Part shown: positions 16,601-25,189 of the stretch, one piece after another
How the letters are laid out: the number at the start of each line of letters is the position of its first letter
Position numbering within the stretch: the stretch's first letter is position 1
Position numbers and translations under genes: made by a program
The notes under the pieces: generated by a model
The model's input: only the letters and a program-made list of their open reading frames with translations
The model's database searches: none
What the model was told of the DNA's origin: nothing
Assembly (NCBI RefSeq): GCF_964063325.1
Contig: NZ_OZ061315.1
Location: 3,224,001 to 3,288,000 of the forward strand
Source: Hafnia alvei
GTDB lineage: Bacteria; Pseudomonadota; Gammaproteobacteria; Enterobacterales; Enterobacteriaceae
DNA length: 64,000 nt
Direction: 5' to 3'

Positions 16601-18099
16601 GATGGCTTTTCTATATTATAGTAGTCATAGAATAAATTTACAGCTTCCTTCTCAACATTCTTAAAGCCTGAGAGTTTATGAGTTTCAAAACCATTACGAT
16701 AAATCTGCTCTTTAGATATTGTAATATCTTTATATGTTGACCTAACAGACATTATTAAACCAATATGATCAAAACTTTTAATTTCATCAATGAAACTATT
16801 GATGAAATCCCCCCAAAATCTGTTGCCATTCCCTTCATTAATTGCATCAATTATTATCAAAAACCTCTTTCCTATTTTTTTTCCATATAAATTAATTTTT
16901 TCAAGAAAATCAGTTGATGTATTCTTTATTTGTAGTAGTTTGAGAATTTGTATCCAAGGAGATTCATCAGTTGTTAATTGCTGTCCTAATAAAAATAGAG
17001 ATGGATATCCAGCTGTGATTCTTAATTTAATAACATCAGCGAGTAAGTGAGATTTACCAATCCCCGCCTCACCTTCAAGAAGTAAAAACGGATTGTTCGA
17101 TAGCCTAACTGTTACTGATTTTAAAAAATCACATAAACTCTCACACTCATATTCAAACTCTCTTAAACGTCTCAATATCAATGAGTATTTTTCATGAGAT
17201 CTTATGCTCTGTCCATTTATTTTCGATTGGTTGATGATTTCCCGTAACTTAGATTTGGATTCTAAAATAGCCTTTTGGCAATTTGAAATATACTCACAAA
17301 ACTTATCAACTGGAATTATATACAAACTAGTGAAATCAATTTCCAAATATAATTGTCTAACCTCAGCCAACGACTGACCAATCAAGAGTATTTGTTCAGA
17401 AATCTCTTTGCAATTTTTTATTTCTTTCCCTTTGGCTAGGAAATTATGAAATTTATAATAACACATTTTAGAGAAATTTTGAGTTCTTCCAATTCCGTCA
17501 AATATCTTTGAAACCTCAAGCCTTACGTTCAGTTCAGGTGTATAACGCCCTCCCAAATCAGCTATGGCTTTCTTGTTCTTAGAATTTAACCAATCCTCAT
17601 CAAATTGAAATGTTAGTTTTTCATCTAATGAATGCAAAATTAAGTTAAGCTTAATAATTTCATCGTTAATATCAAATATTTTTTCTTTATAAGTTTCTTC
17701 AATATGGAGTTTTTTCAGGATTTTGCATTCATTTATTTTTTTCAAAAAAATACCATAAAACCGTTCGAGTTGCTCCTGATTTGGTGGAATAACGTTTGGA
17801 TATTCCGCAAACTTGGCTAACAATTCACTTTTACTCGGCAGTTTTTTGAACAAAATATGCTTATTCAATATTTCAAATAGTGGCATTGAGTGATAAAATG
17901 GGATTTTCTCACTTGAAATAGGGTATATTTTTTCGTACTCAGTAGCCGTTTCCTCAATTATTATATACAACTGGTCTGCATATTCTTTCTTCGGGAAAAA
18001 TTTCTTTCTGATATAACCATATCCTTCCTCAGCGAGGAATTGATCAATAATCAGCTTTGCTACATAAATTGATATCGTTGTCAATGATATAGGTTCCAT
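13636..18099 (-). CDS. Avs-like STAND NTPase, probable anti-phage defence
   Basis: A 1487-residue single-gene protein. Walker A is at 343-350 (GEAGIGKS) and a Walker B-like strand at 416-423 (IIIDAINE). A GGRYTPELNV segment at 183-192 and the order of short N-terminal domain, NTPase and about 1000-residue C-terminal sensor region resemble Avs/AVAST-type STAND proteins, which detect conserved phage proteins and trigger an N-terminal effector. The N-terminal 150 residues (effector) are not a recognised nuclease. The gene is markedly AT-rich compared with its phage neighbours and lies between xis and int, a known cargo spot. No other defence gene is adjacent. Which Avs type it is cannot be told by eye. 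Confidence 0.65.
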   Translation of the reverse strand: MEPISLTTISIYVAKLIIDQFLAEEGYGYIRKKFFPKKEYADQLYIIIEETATEYEKIYPISSEKIPFYHSMPLFEILNKHILFKKLPSKSELLAKFAEYPNVIPPNQEQLERFYGIFLKKINECKILKKLHIEETYKEKIFDINDEIIKLNLILHSLDEKLTFQFDEDWLNSKNKKAIADLGGRYTPELNVRLEVSKIFDGIGRTQNFSKMCYYKFHNFLAKGKEIKNCKEISEQILLIGQSLAEVRQLYLEIDFTSLYIIPVDKFCEYISNCQKAILESKSKLREIINQSKINGQSIRSHEKYSLILRRLREFEYECESLCDFLKSVTVRLSNNPFLLLEGEAGIGKSHLLADVIKLRITAGYPSLFLLGQQLTTDESPWIQILKLLQIKNTSTDFLEKINLYGKKIGKRFLIIIDAINEGNGNRFWGDFINSFIDEIKSFDHIGLIMSVRSTYKDITISKEQIYRNGFETHKLSGFKNVEKEAVNLFYDYYNIEKPSSPNLNPEFKNPLFLKLMCEGLKRSGFTRVPAGFHGISKILSYYVCGVNKSLASPKKYNYDRKFPLVNDSLNELIKVKLANGGSNISFIDAHKVVQSVVKDYVSEKNFLNALIDEGLLTKGNIRNQDNSFEEVVYISFERFDDHLTVNYLLDGIENIESEFKTGGRLKKYLNEQYDFNRSQGIIEALAVQLPEKYEKEIYELLPELSEDYKLVNSFIDSLVWRDIAAIDFKKIETFINKNIVSKQSSLENYMEKLISISGVEGHPMNAIFLHEWLLKFSLADRDAFWTKNLKYKYDESSTFRQLIDWAWRDADIRYISDKSIELVAITLCWFLTSSNRELRDCSTKALVNLLEDRILVLIKVINKFEGVNDPYIWERVFAVALGCTLRTKNNNELSQLAEIVFDKVFKHEYVYPNILLRDYAREIIEYISHLGLMPEGYDLSKTRPPYKSIWPENIPSKDILKSLYYKDGYFSLWRSIMGGGDFSRYTIGTNFHHTDWSGCKLGETLVNRKEILKSFLRKLTNEQKELYNSIDPFLYDDYTDSSSIENILNIKKIKCRKSEGDISYNKKLFKNSLSEDLLTTFENDLEPYFDKNNKILETDEFFDLSIAERLIFKRVIELGWSPRKHGDFDKEIGSGRGRREFNQERIGKKYQWISYYEYMAMLSDNFIRFGGYGKERKVNSYQGPWDPYVRDIDPTILLKNTGLRQISQEEMWWANDKFFDCNCTFEEWMSTTISNPYGLIEVNDTNGDEWLVLESHPSWKEPDVISDTDLEYPIKEIWCQVRAYLVKSEEFEIFKSWSEKQNYMGRWMPESAEIYQLFNREFYWSEAFHFFQSEDYSCSNWTQVVDRASGKRVADVSVTSVNYVWGEEFDKSKNEALNFLKPSKLIFDKMGLKYSKEDGAYENKDGNIICFAAEALHATKPYLIIKKEPFLKMLKDNHLNIVWTLLGEKNVTGNGLSSNYNINQFSGSFYMDNDKVNGTSKIYSCQ

Positions 18100-18481
18100 T
18101 TTTAATCCACCATAAAAATTTACTGTATCTCATTCCTTAAAATATAAATCTTAATACACCATAAAAAACATTAATGTTATCGGTATACTTATAAGACTCC
18201 TTGTCTATTAAAAAACAACTATCATGCCTGAAATAAAAAGTAACTAAATCTGTATGGAAATAATGTTTCGGTCTTATTAAAACTAAAAGCTCACCTTCAC
18301 AACACGCTAAATCCATATATTATAAAGTATAAAAATTATAAATAACACATTAAACCTCAAGCGATATAGTATGGTGAAATAATTTGAAAGAGCAATATTA
18401 TATCAACACTTTAATAACTAATTTTCGCGTCAGTTACTGAGTTATCTCTCCGGTTTAGTTTAGAAATGTACCGTGTAAGAT
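18100..18481. other. AT-rich intergenic region upstream of the STAND gene
   Basis: About 380 bases with no credible gene. It is strongly AT-rich and must hold the promoter of the STAND gene near its left end (GGTGGATT ribosome site before ATG 18099). The right end abuts the integrase stop. Confidence 0.45.
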
Positions 18482-19648
18482 CTAAAATTTTTTAACGTGC
18501 CACATAATTTTATCTGCATACAGCTCATAAGCAGTTTTCTGTTCATCAAGCCAATCATGCTTATTGTAAACGACCATAACACCTCCCAACTCATGCCCCA
18601 GCATCTTTTCCAAAACATGAGGCATAATCCCCTCGCCTGAAAGGTTAGTTACAAGTGAACGGCGAAAATCATGCGTACGCCACTCAGGAATATCGATTTT
18701 TTCCCGAAGTTTCTTCATATACAAGTTTGTAGAAGATCTATCAATGGGTTTATCCAGCTCCTGACCCGGGAAGAGAACAGCGTTACCAGTATTAAGCAGT
18801 CTTTCAATGTATGGCTTTGCTTGATCAAATACAGGACGCCTGATGACATTTCCCATTTTTGAATGGGCGGATGGCGTAGTCCAGATCAAATCTTCCATGT
18901 TGAACTCATCAGCAGTAGCCAAACGAAGTTCTGAAAGCCTCGCGCCCCACAGCAGCAACAGTTGATGCAACACTTTATTGGATGTAAATATTTTCGAGTT
19001 CTCAAGAGCCAACCAAACTTTTGCTAACTCGCTATACGTCAGAACCCGACTACCCACGTCTGGTTTTTTACCGATATTTTTAACGCTTAACCTAGACAAC
19101 TCACATGATGGGATTAGCTGGCGGCTAATGCACCAGTTTATGACTGATCTGAGCTGCACCAGAAGCACGCGAGCTTTTTTACTGTTTAACTGTTCCTGCT
19201 TGTCAAAGAACCTTACCCACAATGAAACAGGGATGTTCGCAACCGGCATGTCCTCAAATTCTGTGTACATGGTGTTGTACACGACCGAACGATAAAGCGT
19301 CTTAGTATTGGGCTTGAGATTTGATACGTATTTATCCCACCACTCATCAAGGCATTCTTTCAGAGTCAGTTCACCATCATTGCGAGCAAAATAATTCTTT
19401 GGGTGTATCCCCTTCATGTACAATGCTCGCATCTCCCCAACGATTACACGGGCATCTTTCAGCGAGACTGCAGGGTACCTGCCAACCGTGAGGCGTACTG
19501 GCTTCCCATTCCATCGGAAACGGTATTGAAATGCGATAGTGCCTGTAGGAGTGATTCTAGCGCTAAGTCCGTCCCCGTCAGTGATTTCAGGGGTACCGAT
19601 GTATGGCTTACCGTGAATGCTTCTTAGTTTTGTATCGCTGAGGGCCAC
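18482..19648 (-). CDS. Prophage tyrosine integrase (DUF4102 N-terminus)
   Basis: About 388 residues from the GTG at 19648 (VALSDTKLRSIHGKPYIG), chosen for its AGGATACTT ribosome site and family-like N-terminus; a longer frame to 19738 adds an unlikely hydrophobic leader. The arm-binding DUF4102-type domain, a SAM-like core and the catalytic domain follow. Catalytic motifs seen are WGARLSELRLA (Arg), HDFRRSLVT (His and Arg), LGHELG (His) and VYNKHDW (Tyr). It is intact. It is transcribed away from the tRNA-Arg gene and is the likely integrase of the 1-19.7 kb prophage. Confidence 0.9.
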   Translation of the reverse strand: MALSDTKLRSIHGKPYIGTPEITDGDGLSARITPTGTIAFQYRFRWNGKPVRLTVGRYPAVSLKDARVIVGEMRALYMKGIHPKNYFARNDGELTLKECLDEWWDKYVSNLKPNTKTLYRSVVYNTMYTEFEDMPVANIPVSLWVRFFDKQEQLNSKKARVLLVQLRSVINWCISRQLIPSCELSRLSVKNIGKKPDVGSRVLTYSELAKVWLALENSKIFTSNKVLHQLLLLWGARLSELRLATADEFNMEDLIWTTPSAHSKMGNVIRRPVFDQAKPYIERLLNTGNAVLFPGQELDKPIDRSSTNLYMKKLREKIDIPEWRTHDFRRSLVTNLSGEGIMPHVLEKMLGHELGGVMVVYNKHDWLDEQKTAYELYADKIMWHVKKF

Positions 19649-19842
19649 AATAAGTATCCTGTACACACCATTTATTGGCATTCTGTACTCAATGTGTACG
19701 CAATGGCAAGTGAACGAAGCAAAAAACAAGATAAACAATCAAAAACATTGAAGCATCTTTTAGAACGTTGTACTTGATGTAAAAGCAGAAAACACGGTAA
19801 CATAGAAAAACAGGCGAACAGTTCAAATCAACATCGCCAAAT

Positions 19843-19917
19843 GTCCTCTTAGTTAAATGGATATAACGAGCCCCTCCTAAGGGCTAGTTGCAGGTTCGAT
19901 TCCTGCAGGGGACACCA
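19843..19917 (+). tRNA. argW: tRNA-Arg (CCU), argW-like
   Basis: A complete cloverleaf with anticodon loop CTCCTAA (CCU), T arm TGCAG, TTCGATT, CTGCA and encoded CCA, nearly identical to enterobacterial argW, a common integration site. Its 3' end faces the P4-type integrase at 20094. A promoter-like TTGATG and TAACAT pair, 18 bases apart, lies about 50-75 bases upstream. Confidence 0.95.
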
Positions 19918-20040
19918 TACACATCTCTACTGACATCTACCAAATTCAATAAAACCCTCTTATAATCAGTTATAAACCCTCTATTCTGGCTATGCGACGT
20001 CAACTGATGTCTACCCATTTCAACGTGAATCAACAAACGT

Positions 20041-20092
20041 TTGGGGGCCTTAGTGGGGGCTTATCCTGTTCAATGAAAAATAAGGCCCCCAA
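20041..20092 (+). repeat. 12-bp inverted repeat over the integrase ribosome site
   Basis: TTGGGGGCCTTA (20041-20052) and TAAGGCCCCCAA (20081-20092) are perfect complements separated by 28 bases. The right arm contains the only AAGG ribosome site, and ends one base before the ATG at 20094. Folding would hide the start. Confidence 0.65.
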
Positions 20093-20093
20093 T

Positions 20094-21284
20094 ATGACCT
20101 TAAATGCGCGTCAGGTCGAGACTGCAAAACCCAGAGACAAAGCCTATAAGCTCGCTGATGGCGGAGGGCTCTATCTCATGGTCAATACTAATGGTTCAAA
20201 GTACTGGCGCATGAAGTATCGATTTGCCGGCAAAGAGAAAAAGCTCTCATTCGGAACCTATCCTGACATCTCACTTGCGGAAGCTCGCACTAAACGAGAT
20301 GAGGCAAGAAAGTTATTGGCGAATGATAAGGATCCCGGAGAGGTCAAAAAGGCCACGCAGTTAGCCAAAAAACTCTCGGTTACCAACACATTTGAAGCAA
20401 TAGCTCTCGAATGGTACAGTGCAAAAGTATCCGGTTGGTCGAAGAGTTATGCTGATTACGTCAAGCGAGCCTTTAAAAACAATGTCTTCCCCTATCTCAG
20501 TTCTCAGCCAGTGAATGAAATAAAGCCACTGGAGCTTTTGTCGGTATTACAACGAATGGAAAAGCGGGGAGCATCTGAGCTCGCAAGCAAAGTACGTCAG
20601 CGTTGTAGTGAGGTTTTTCGCTACGCGATTGTTACAGGTCGTGCTGATTACAACCCAGCAGCTGATCTTGGTAGCGCTTTGCAAGGCCATGAGAAACAGC
20701 ACTATCCCTTTCTTACCGCCGCCGAACTGCCTGAGTTTTTGCAAAAGTTATCTAGCTACTCAGGAAGTCTTATTACTCTTCTCGCAACCCGGTTGCTCAT
20801 GCTGACAGGCTTGAGAACAGTTGAGTTACGTCTGGCTGAATGGAGTGAAATTGACTTCGATAATCGAATCTGGGAAATCCCCAAAACTAGAATGAAAATG
20901 AAACGTCCTCATGTTGTCCCGTTATCGGCTCAATCCTTGAGCGCTCTTCGTCAATTGGAAGAACTAACAGGAACCTACCAGCTTATTTTTGCAGGACGAA
21001 ACGATGTTAACAAAGCGATGAGTGAAGCAAGCGTCAATATGGTTATAAAAAGGGTTGGCTACGATAAGAGAGCGACTGGGCATGGTTTTCGCCATACCAT
21101 GAGTACCATTCTGCATGAGCAGGGGTTTAATACAGCCTGGATCGAGATACAGCTCGCTCACGTGGATAAAAACAGCATTCGCGGCACATACAACCATGCA
21201 CAGTATCTGGATGGAAGACGAGAAATGATGCAGTGGTACGCTGATTATATTGACAAGCTTCTCAGTTCATCGACAAACAGTTAG
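20094..21284 (+). CDS. P4-type tyrosine integrase of the island
   Basis: About 396 residues from the ATG at 20094 (MTLNARQVETAKPRDKAYKL), which fits the P4/CP4 integrase N-terminus; the upstream 34 codons are probably leader. The DUF4102 domain (GGGLYLMVN, LSFGTYPDISLAEAR) is followed by the catalytic domain with TGLRTVELRLAEW (Arg), GHGFRHTMST (His, Arg), LAHVD (His) and GTYNHAQYL (Tyr). All catalytic residues are present. It lies just after the tRNA-Arg 3' end, the usual P4-like arrangement, and probably mobilised the material to its right. Confidence 0.92.
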   Translation: MTLNARQVETAKPRDKAYKLADGGGLYLMVNTNGSKYWRMKYRFAGKEKKLSFGTYPDISLAEARTKRDEARKLLANDKDPGEVKKATQLAKKLSVTNTFEAIALEWYSAKVSGWSKSYADYVKRAFKNNVFPYLSSQPVNEIKPLELLSVLQRMEKRGASELASKVRQRCSEVFRYAIVTGRADYNPAADLGSALQGHEKQHYPFLTAAELPEFLQKLSSYSGSLITLLATRLLMLTGLRTVELRLAEWSEIDFDNRIWEIPKTRMKMKRPHVVPLSAQSLSALRQLEELTGTYQLIFAGRNDVNKAMSEASVNMVIKRVGYDKRATGHGFRHTMSTILHEQGFNTAWIEIQLAHVDKNSIRGTYNHAQYLDGRREMMQWYADYIDKLLSSSTNS

Positions 21285-21380
21285 TGGTTGTTCTCTGCAC
21301 CTTTAGGTGCGGAGAACGCCATTCTTTTATTTTTTGTTTGTTCTATAGCCTTCTGGCATATTTAACACGCTGCATGGACT

Positions 21381-21611
21381 TTAGCGTGACGCGATCCAGT
21401 ACTGCTTGCCATGTCGGAGCAAGTTCAGGTGAGCAAGGCGCTCAGTCAGATCACGCCGTATAGTTTTTTTGCAGACGTTAAATTCGTCAGCAAGGCCCCT
21501 GACGGTCAGTGACTCCCCATTATTGAGGCGTGTCAGTATCAGGCCTGACCTGCTCCCCGTTGATTGAACCGAGTAGTGATGTTTGTCGATCTCCACATGG
21601 TAATTCAGCAT
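21381..21611 (-). pseudogene. N-terminal HTH fragment of a DeoR/WYL-type regulator
   Basis: 76 residues containing a winged HTH (ILTRLNNGESLTVRGLADEF, then KKTIRRDLTERLAHL). Proteins of the YafY/WYL type start this way but continue for over 200 residues. Here the frame stops after the HTH. It overlaps the end of the IS21 remnant. It could be a short independent regulator, but truncation is more likely. A related fragment occurs at 63490. Confidence 0.5.
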
Positions 21612-21856
21612 GGACTCTGACTTTTTTGCCTGGGTACAGCTATAACTAGCATCTGGTAGTGATTCAGCTCTGGTTTATCAAGATGGATGAAGAGGCTGGC
21701 CCGCGAACAACCCAGCTTTTGCATTACTTTGCTATTCAGTCTTTCCATTAGTTCCCGGATGCGTTGATTAAGTGACGCGAGGCTGTAGAAGGTTTCAAGC
21801 ATGATACGGGCCATGATCCAACTTTCCCATAGAACCGCCCCTTGCCCCCTCGGCAC
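21605..21856 (-). pseudogene. IS21-family transposase (IstA) C-terminal remnant
   Basis: The segment WIMARIMLETFYSLASLNQR followed by LMERLN, GCSRASLFIHLDKPEL matches the C-terminal part of IS21-type IstA transposases (FxSLAELN, LN, G-SR--LF--LD-P-L). The DDE domain and IstB are absent, and the upstream sequence is out of frame. This is debris behind the island integrase. Confidence 0.6.
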
Positions 21857-22088
21857 TCAGCGCACCAATTCGAAAACACACCATTAAAATCAATCATATA
21901 TAGTAAGAAAAAGTCATATCTGTCTGCCACAAAACAGACGCATACTATCTGTTAATTCAACGATTGAGATTACAAAAATCAAAATTGTGACCAATACCTA
22001 GGAATAATTAATTCCTTTAGTTGATAATTAATGAAATAAAAAATTCCTTCAACTTTAACGTTGTATTCCGAGTAACAAAAGGGTCGAA

Positions 22089-23990
22089 ATGAAAAAAATA
22101 GTCGCCATAACGTTTAGTGTATTACTTGCAGGTTGTGTCAGCCATGTTGCACAACAACCTCTCACTGATGTTCAGCTAGAAGGTTTGTGGAAAGACCCAC
22201 ATAAAAGTGCAGAACTCATTCTTTCACAAATGACGACTAAAGAAAAAATTGGTCAGATGCTGATGCTGGATATTCGTCAGTGGGACGAAAATCCGCAGGG
22301 ATATGCTGGGGAGCGAAAAGAAGAAACCAGCGTTCATGCCTTGCCTGAAGCGCTGGCGCATATGATTTATGACTATCGACTCGGTGGTATTATCCTGTTT
22401 CGCGAAAACTTCGTGACTACCACCCAGTCTTATAAATTGATCGAAGATATTCAGGGTGCGCGTTATCGTTTACCTCTGCTTATCGGAACCGATCAGGAAG
22501 GCGGCTATGTCACACGCTTACGTGAAGGTACCGAGATGCCAGGCAATATGGCATTAGCGGCAACTCGTGATATATCTATGGCACAGGTTTCAGGTGAAAT
22601 TCACGGTTCTGAACTTTCCGCGCTAGGCGTGAATATTAATTTCGCCCCGTCTGTTGATGTCAATGTGAATCAAAACAATCCAGTGATAGGTGTTCGTTCA
22701 TTCAGTAGCGATACCGATCTGATTAATGGTATGGCTAGCGCTTACATTGCCGGTTTACAGAAAAATCACGTTATTGCAACCATCAAACACTTTCCTGGTC
22801 ACGGCAATGTTGAGACCGACTCACATGTTGGCCTGCCTGTTGTGCCGTATTCTGAACAAGAATGGCGACAGAATGATTTAGTTCCGTTCAAATATGCAAT
22901 TGATAACGGTATTAAGGCTATTATGACCGGACATATCGTGGTGCCTGTGCTAGATAACACCAAAGTGATTTCCAAGCATGATGGCAAGGAAATGGGTCTA
23001 CCTGCGACCTTATCGAAAAAGATCCTCACCGATATTTTGCGTAATGAACTCCATTATAAAGGCCTGATCTTTACTGATGCGTTAGATATGGGCGCTGTTG
23101 CCGATAACTTTGGCTCCAATGAAGCGGTCGAGCAGGCGTACTTAGCAGGTGTGGATGTTGCTGTTATGCCAGTCCATATCTGGGATAAGCAAAGCATGGA
23201 TAAACTTGCCAGTCTGTACCAGTATATTGAGAAAAAAAGTCAGGTGAACCCAGAGCTAATGAAGCGTATCAACGAGTCCGCGCTGCGAGTTGTTGAATAC
23301 AAATTGGATAACAAACTGTTACCGCAGCCGATGTATACCGGAGCACATGCTTTATCTGTTGTGGCTTCAGCAGAGCATAAAAACTACGAACGCAAAGTTG
23401 CTGAGAAATCAGTTACCTTAATTAAAAATAAAGGTGTTTTACCTTTTTTGCTTAAAAAACAGAATAACATTCTAGTTATTTCTGACGAAAAAGCGCGTAA
23501 TGAATTGATTAAAAGTGAGTTAAATAAAATCAGTAGCGAGTTGCAAGATAAGACTATCTCAGCTACTGGCATTGATGTTGACCTGGAGGGTCAAACCTTA
23601 CCGCAAGACGTGAATAAGCAAATTACACACTCAGATTTTATTATCCTCGTGACTTACAATTTGAAAGCACAAGATAATGCAGCGCAATCCATTATCAGCC
23701 TGGCAGCTAAATATAAAAAACCTGTCGTCGTTATCTCTTCCCGGAACCCATACGATATTTCGGCATTGAAGAATGTGAAGGCGAACATTGCAATCTACGG
23801 CATTACCGGCTTTGATATTACCAATGCGGGCCGTAACTCTTTAGAGGCAAATATTAAAGCAGGTGTTAGAAGCCTGTTTAAAAATACCCAGGATGTAACC
23901 TTTAATAACCCTACAGGTAAACTGCCTGTGGAAATTAAAGACGCCAATAACAACGTTATGTATCCACTAGGTCATGGCCTGACATATTAA
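22089..23990 (+). CDS. GH3 beta-N-acetylhexosaminidase-like lipoprotein (NagZ-related)
   Basis: 633 residues with a lipoprotein signal ending in LLAGC (Cys16), so it is anchored in the periplasm or outer membrane, unlike cytoplasmic NagZ. The GH3 catalytic domain shows IGTDQEGGYVTRL, the NagZ-type KHFPGHGNVETDSH near residue 233 (catalytic His), and TDALDMGAV near 328 with the nucleophile Asp. A GH3 C-terminal domain fills residues 420-633. It likely removes terminal GlcNAc from oligosaccharides or muropeptides. An OmpG-like porin follows and a MurR-like regulator faces it. Confidence 0.85.
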   Translation: MKKIVAITFSVLLAGCVSHVAQQPLTDVQLEGLWKDPHKSAELILSQMTTKEKIGQMLMLDIRQWDENPQGYAGERKEETSVHALPEALAHMIYDYRLGGIILFRENFVTTTQSYKLIEDIQGARYRLPLLIGTDQEGGYVTRLREGTEMPGNMALAATRDISMAQVSGEIHGSELSALGVNINFAPSVDVNVNQNNPVIGVRSFSSDTDLINGMASAYIAGLQKNHVIATIKHFPGHGNVETDSHVGLPVVPYSEQEWRQNDLVPFKYAIDNGIKAIMTGHIVVPVLDNTKVISKHDGKEMGLPATLSKKILTDILRNELHYKGLIFTDALDMGAVADNFGSNEAVEQAYLAGVDVAVMPVHIWDKQSMDKLASLYQYIEKKSQVNPELMKRINESALRVVEYKLDNKLLPQPMYTGAHALSVVASAEHKNYERKVAEKSVTLIKNKGVLPFLLKKQNNILVISDEKARNELIKSELNKISSELQDKTISATGIDVDLEGQTLPQDVNKQITHSDFIILVTYNLKAQDNAAQSIISLAAKYKKPVVVISSRNPYDISALKNVKANIAIYGITGFDITNAGRNSLEANIKAGVRSLFKNTQDVTFNNPTGKLPVEIKDANNNVMYPLGHGLTY

Positions 23991-24104
23991 TGTCTTGTGG
24001 ATAATTTAATAAATGGCCATAGTTCTTATGGCCCTCCTACGGATAGTTTCATAAAAAATATAACATCTCTTTAAAAGAGATTAATTAAAATTGGTAGATC
24101 CCCT

Positions 24105-25136
24105 ATGAATTATGCAAAAAAAACATATTTATTTCTAATATTGACTGGTTTATCCTCCACGAGTCAGGCGGTAATTGATGATCCTCTTGAAGAGGCAGCG
24201 ACAGAGCTAGCAGCCCAGCAATCTAATAAAAAACTTACCGAAGAATCTAAATTTAATATTTCCAGTAATACATTTTTGGAAATAGAAGAATTTAAAGGCT
24301 ATACAATTAACAACAAGAAAATCTTTGATAAAATTAGCCCGGTAGTTCAAGTAGCTATTCAGCCAGTGGACTCCACGTGGAGTTATTTTATGGAGTATAA
24401 AGTCTCCATGCGTAACTACACGACCAATTTTCACTCAGAACAGACTTCCTATAATCGTAACCGTTTACAATTACAAGCTAACCGAAATTTGATTAAAAAT
24501 CAGGACGCCACTCTGAATCTTAGTTTCGTTTATCGTAAAGAATCAAATGATGTAAAAAATGGCATGCCAGCAAAAAACTCTTACCACTCTTATTGGCTGA
24601 TCCCTGGCGGTAGTTATAACTTTAGCGAAAAATTTGCATTCGTTTTCTGGGATGCCGGTTATTACTACGATAATGCTTTCTCCGGTCCGGGCTACAATGA
24701 CTGGGAATGGGAAAGTGAGCATGGTTTCCAGTATCGAATCAACGATAAAATGCTGGCTAAACTGATGTATTACACTGACTGGACTTGGAACAGCCATGGC
24801 GATAAAACCTGGGAACAGAATCAGATCCGTGGTTATTTCCCCACCAAGATTAACGAGCAGTGGGATATTCAGCCTTATTTCCGCTATTTCCTCAATGAAA
24901 AGAATTATGACCCTGCGACGGGAGTCACCACAAACCGTGCAGATAATGGCGGGTTGCGCTTGGGACTGATTGTAAACTACAACCTAACACCTAAAACAAC
25001 CCTGTGGACGAATCTGGCGTGGGAACAGACAACATGGCAACATTCAAAGAACAGCCAGCTGGTTCACCTGACGTACGGGGATGATAATACCCAGGACTTC
25101 CGCCTCTACTCAATTGGCATACGTCACATCTGGTAG
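24105..25136 (+). CDS. OmpG-like monomeric outer-membrane porin
   Basis: 343 residues with a Sec signal (LFLILTGLSSTSQA). The body alternates aromatic and polar residues as in a beta-barrel and ends in IRHIW, an outer-membrane insertion signal. The segments WDAGYYYDNAF, DWEWESEHGFQYRIN, LAKLMYYTDW and QIRGYFPTKI resemble OmpG, a channel for large oligosaccharides. An extended N-terminal part (residues 22-70) is longer than in E. coli OmpG. Pairing with a GH3 lipoprotein suggests uptake of the enzyme's substrate or products. Confidence 0.75.
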   Translation: MNYAKKTYLFLILTGLSSTSQAVIDDPLEEAATELAAQQSNKKLTEESKFNISSNTFLEIEEFKGYTINNKKIFDKISPVVQVAIQPVDSTWSYFMEYKVSMRNYTTNFHSEQTSYNRNRLQLQANRNLIKNQDATLNLSFVYRKESNDVKNGMPAKNSYHSYWLIPGGSYNFSEKFAFVFWDAGYYYDNAFSGPGYNDWEWESEHGFQYRINDKMLAKLMYYTDWTWNSHGDKTWEQNQIRGYFPTKINEQWDIQPYFRYFLNEKNYDPATGVTTNRADNGGLRLGLIVNYNLTPKTTLWTNLAWEQTTWQHSKNSQLVHLTYGDDNTQDFRLYSIGIRHIW

Positions 25137-25189
25137 TTATCGGGTTGTGTAATAATACAAAAATTACCCAGAGGAAAGTGCCTCTGGCT

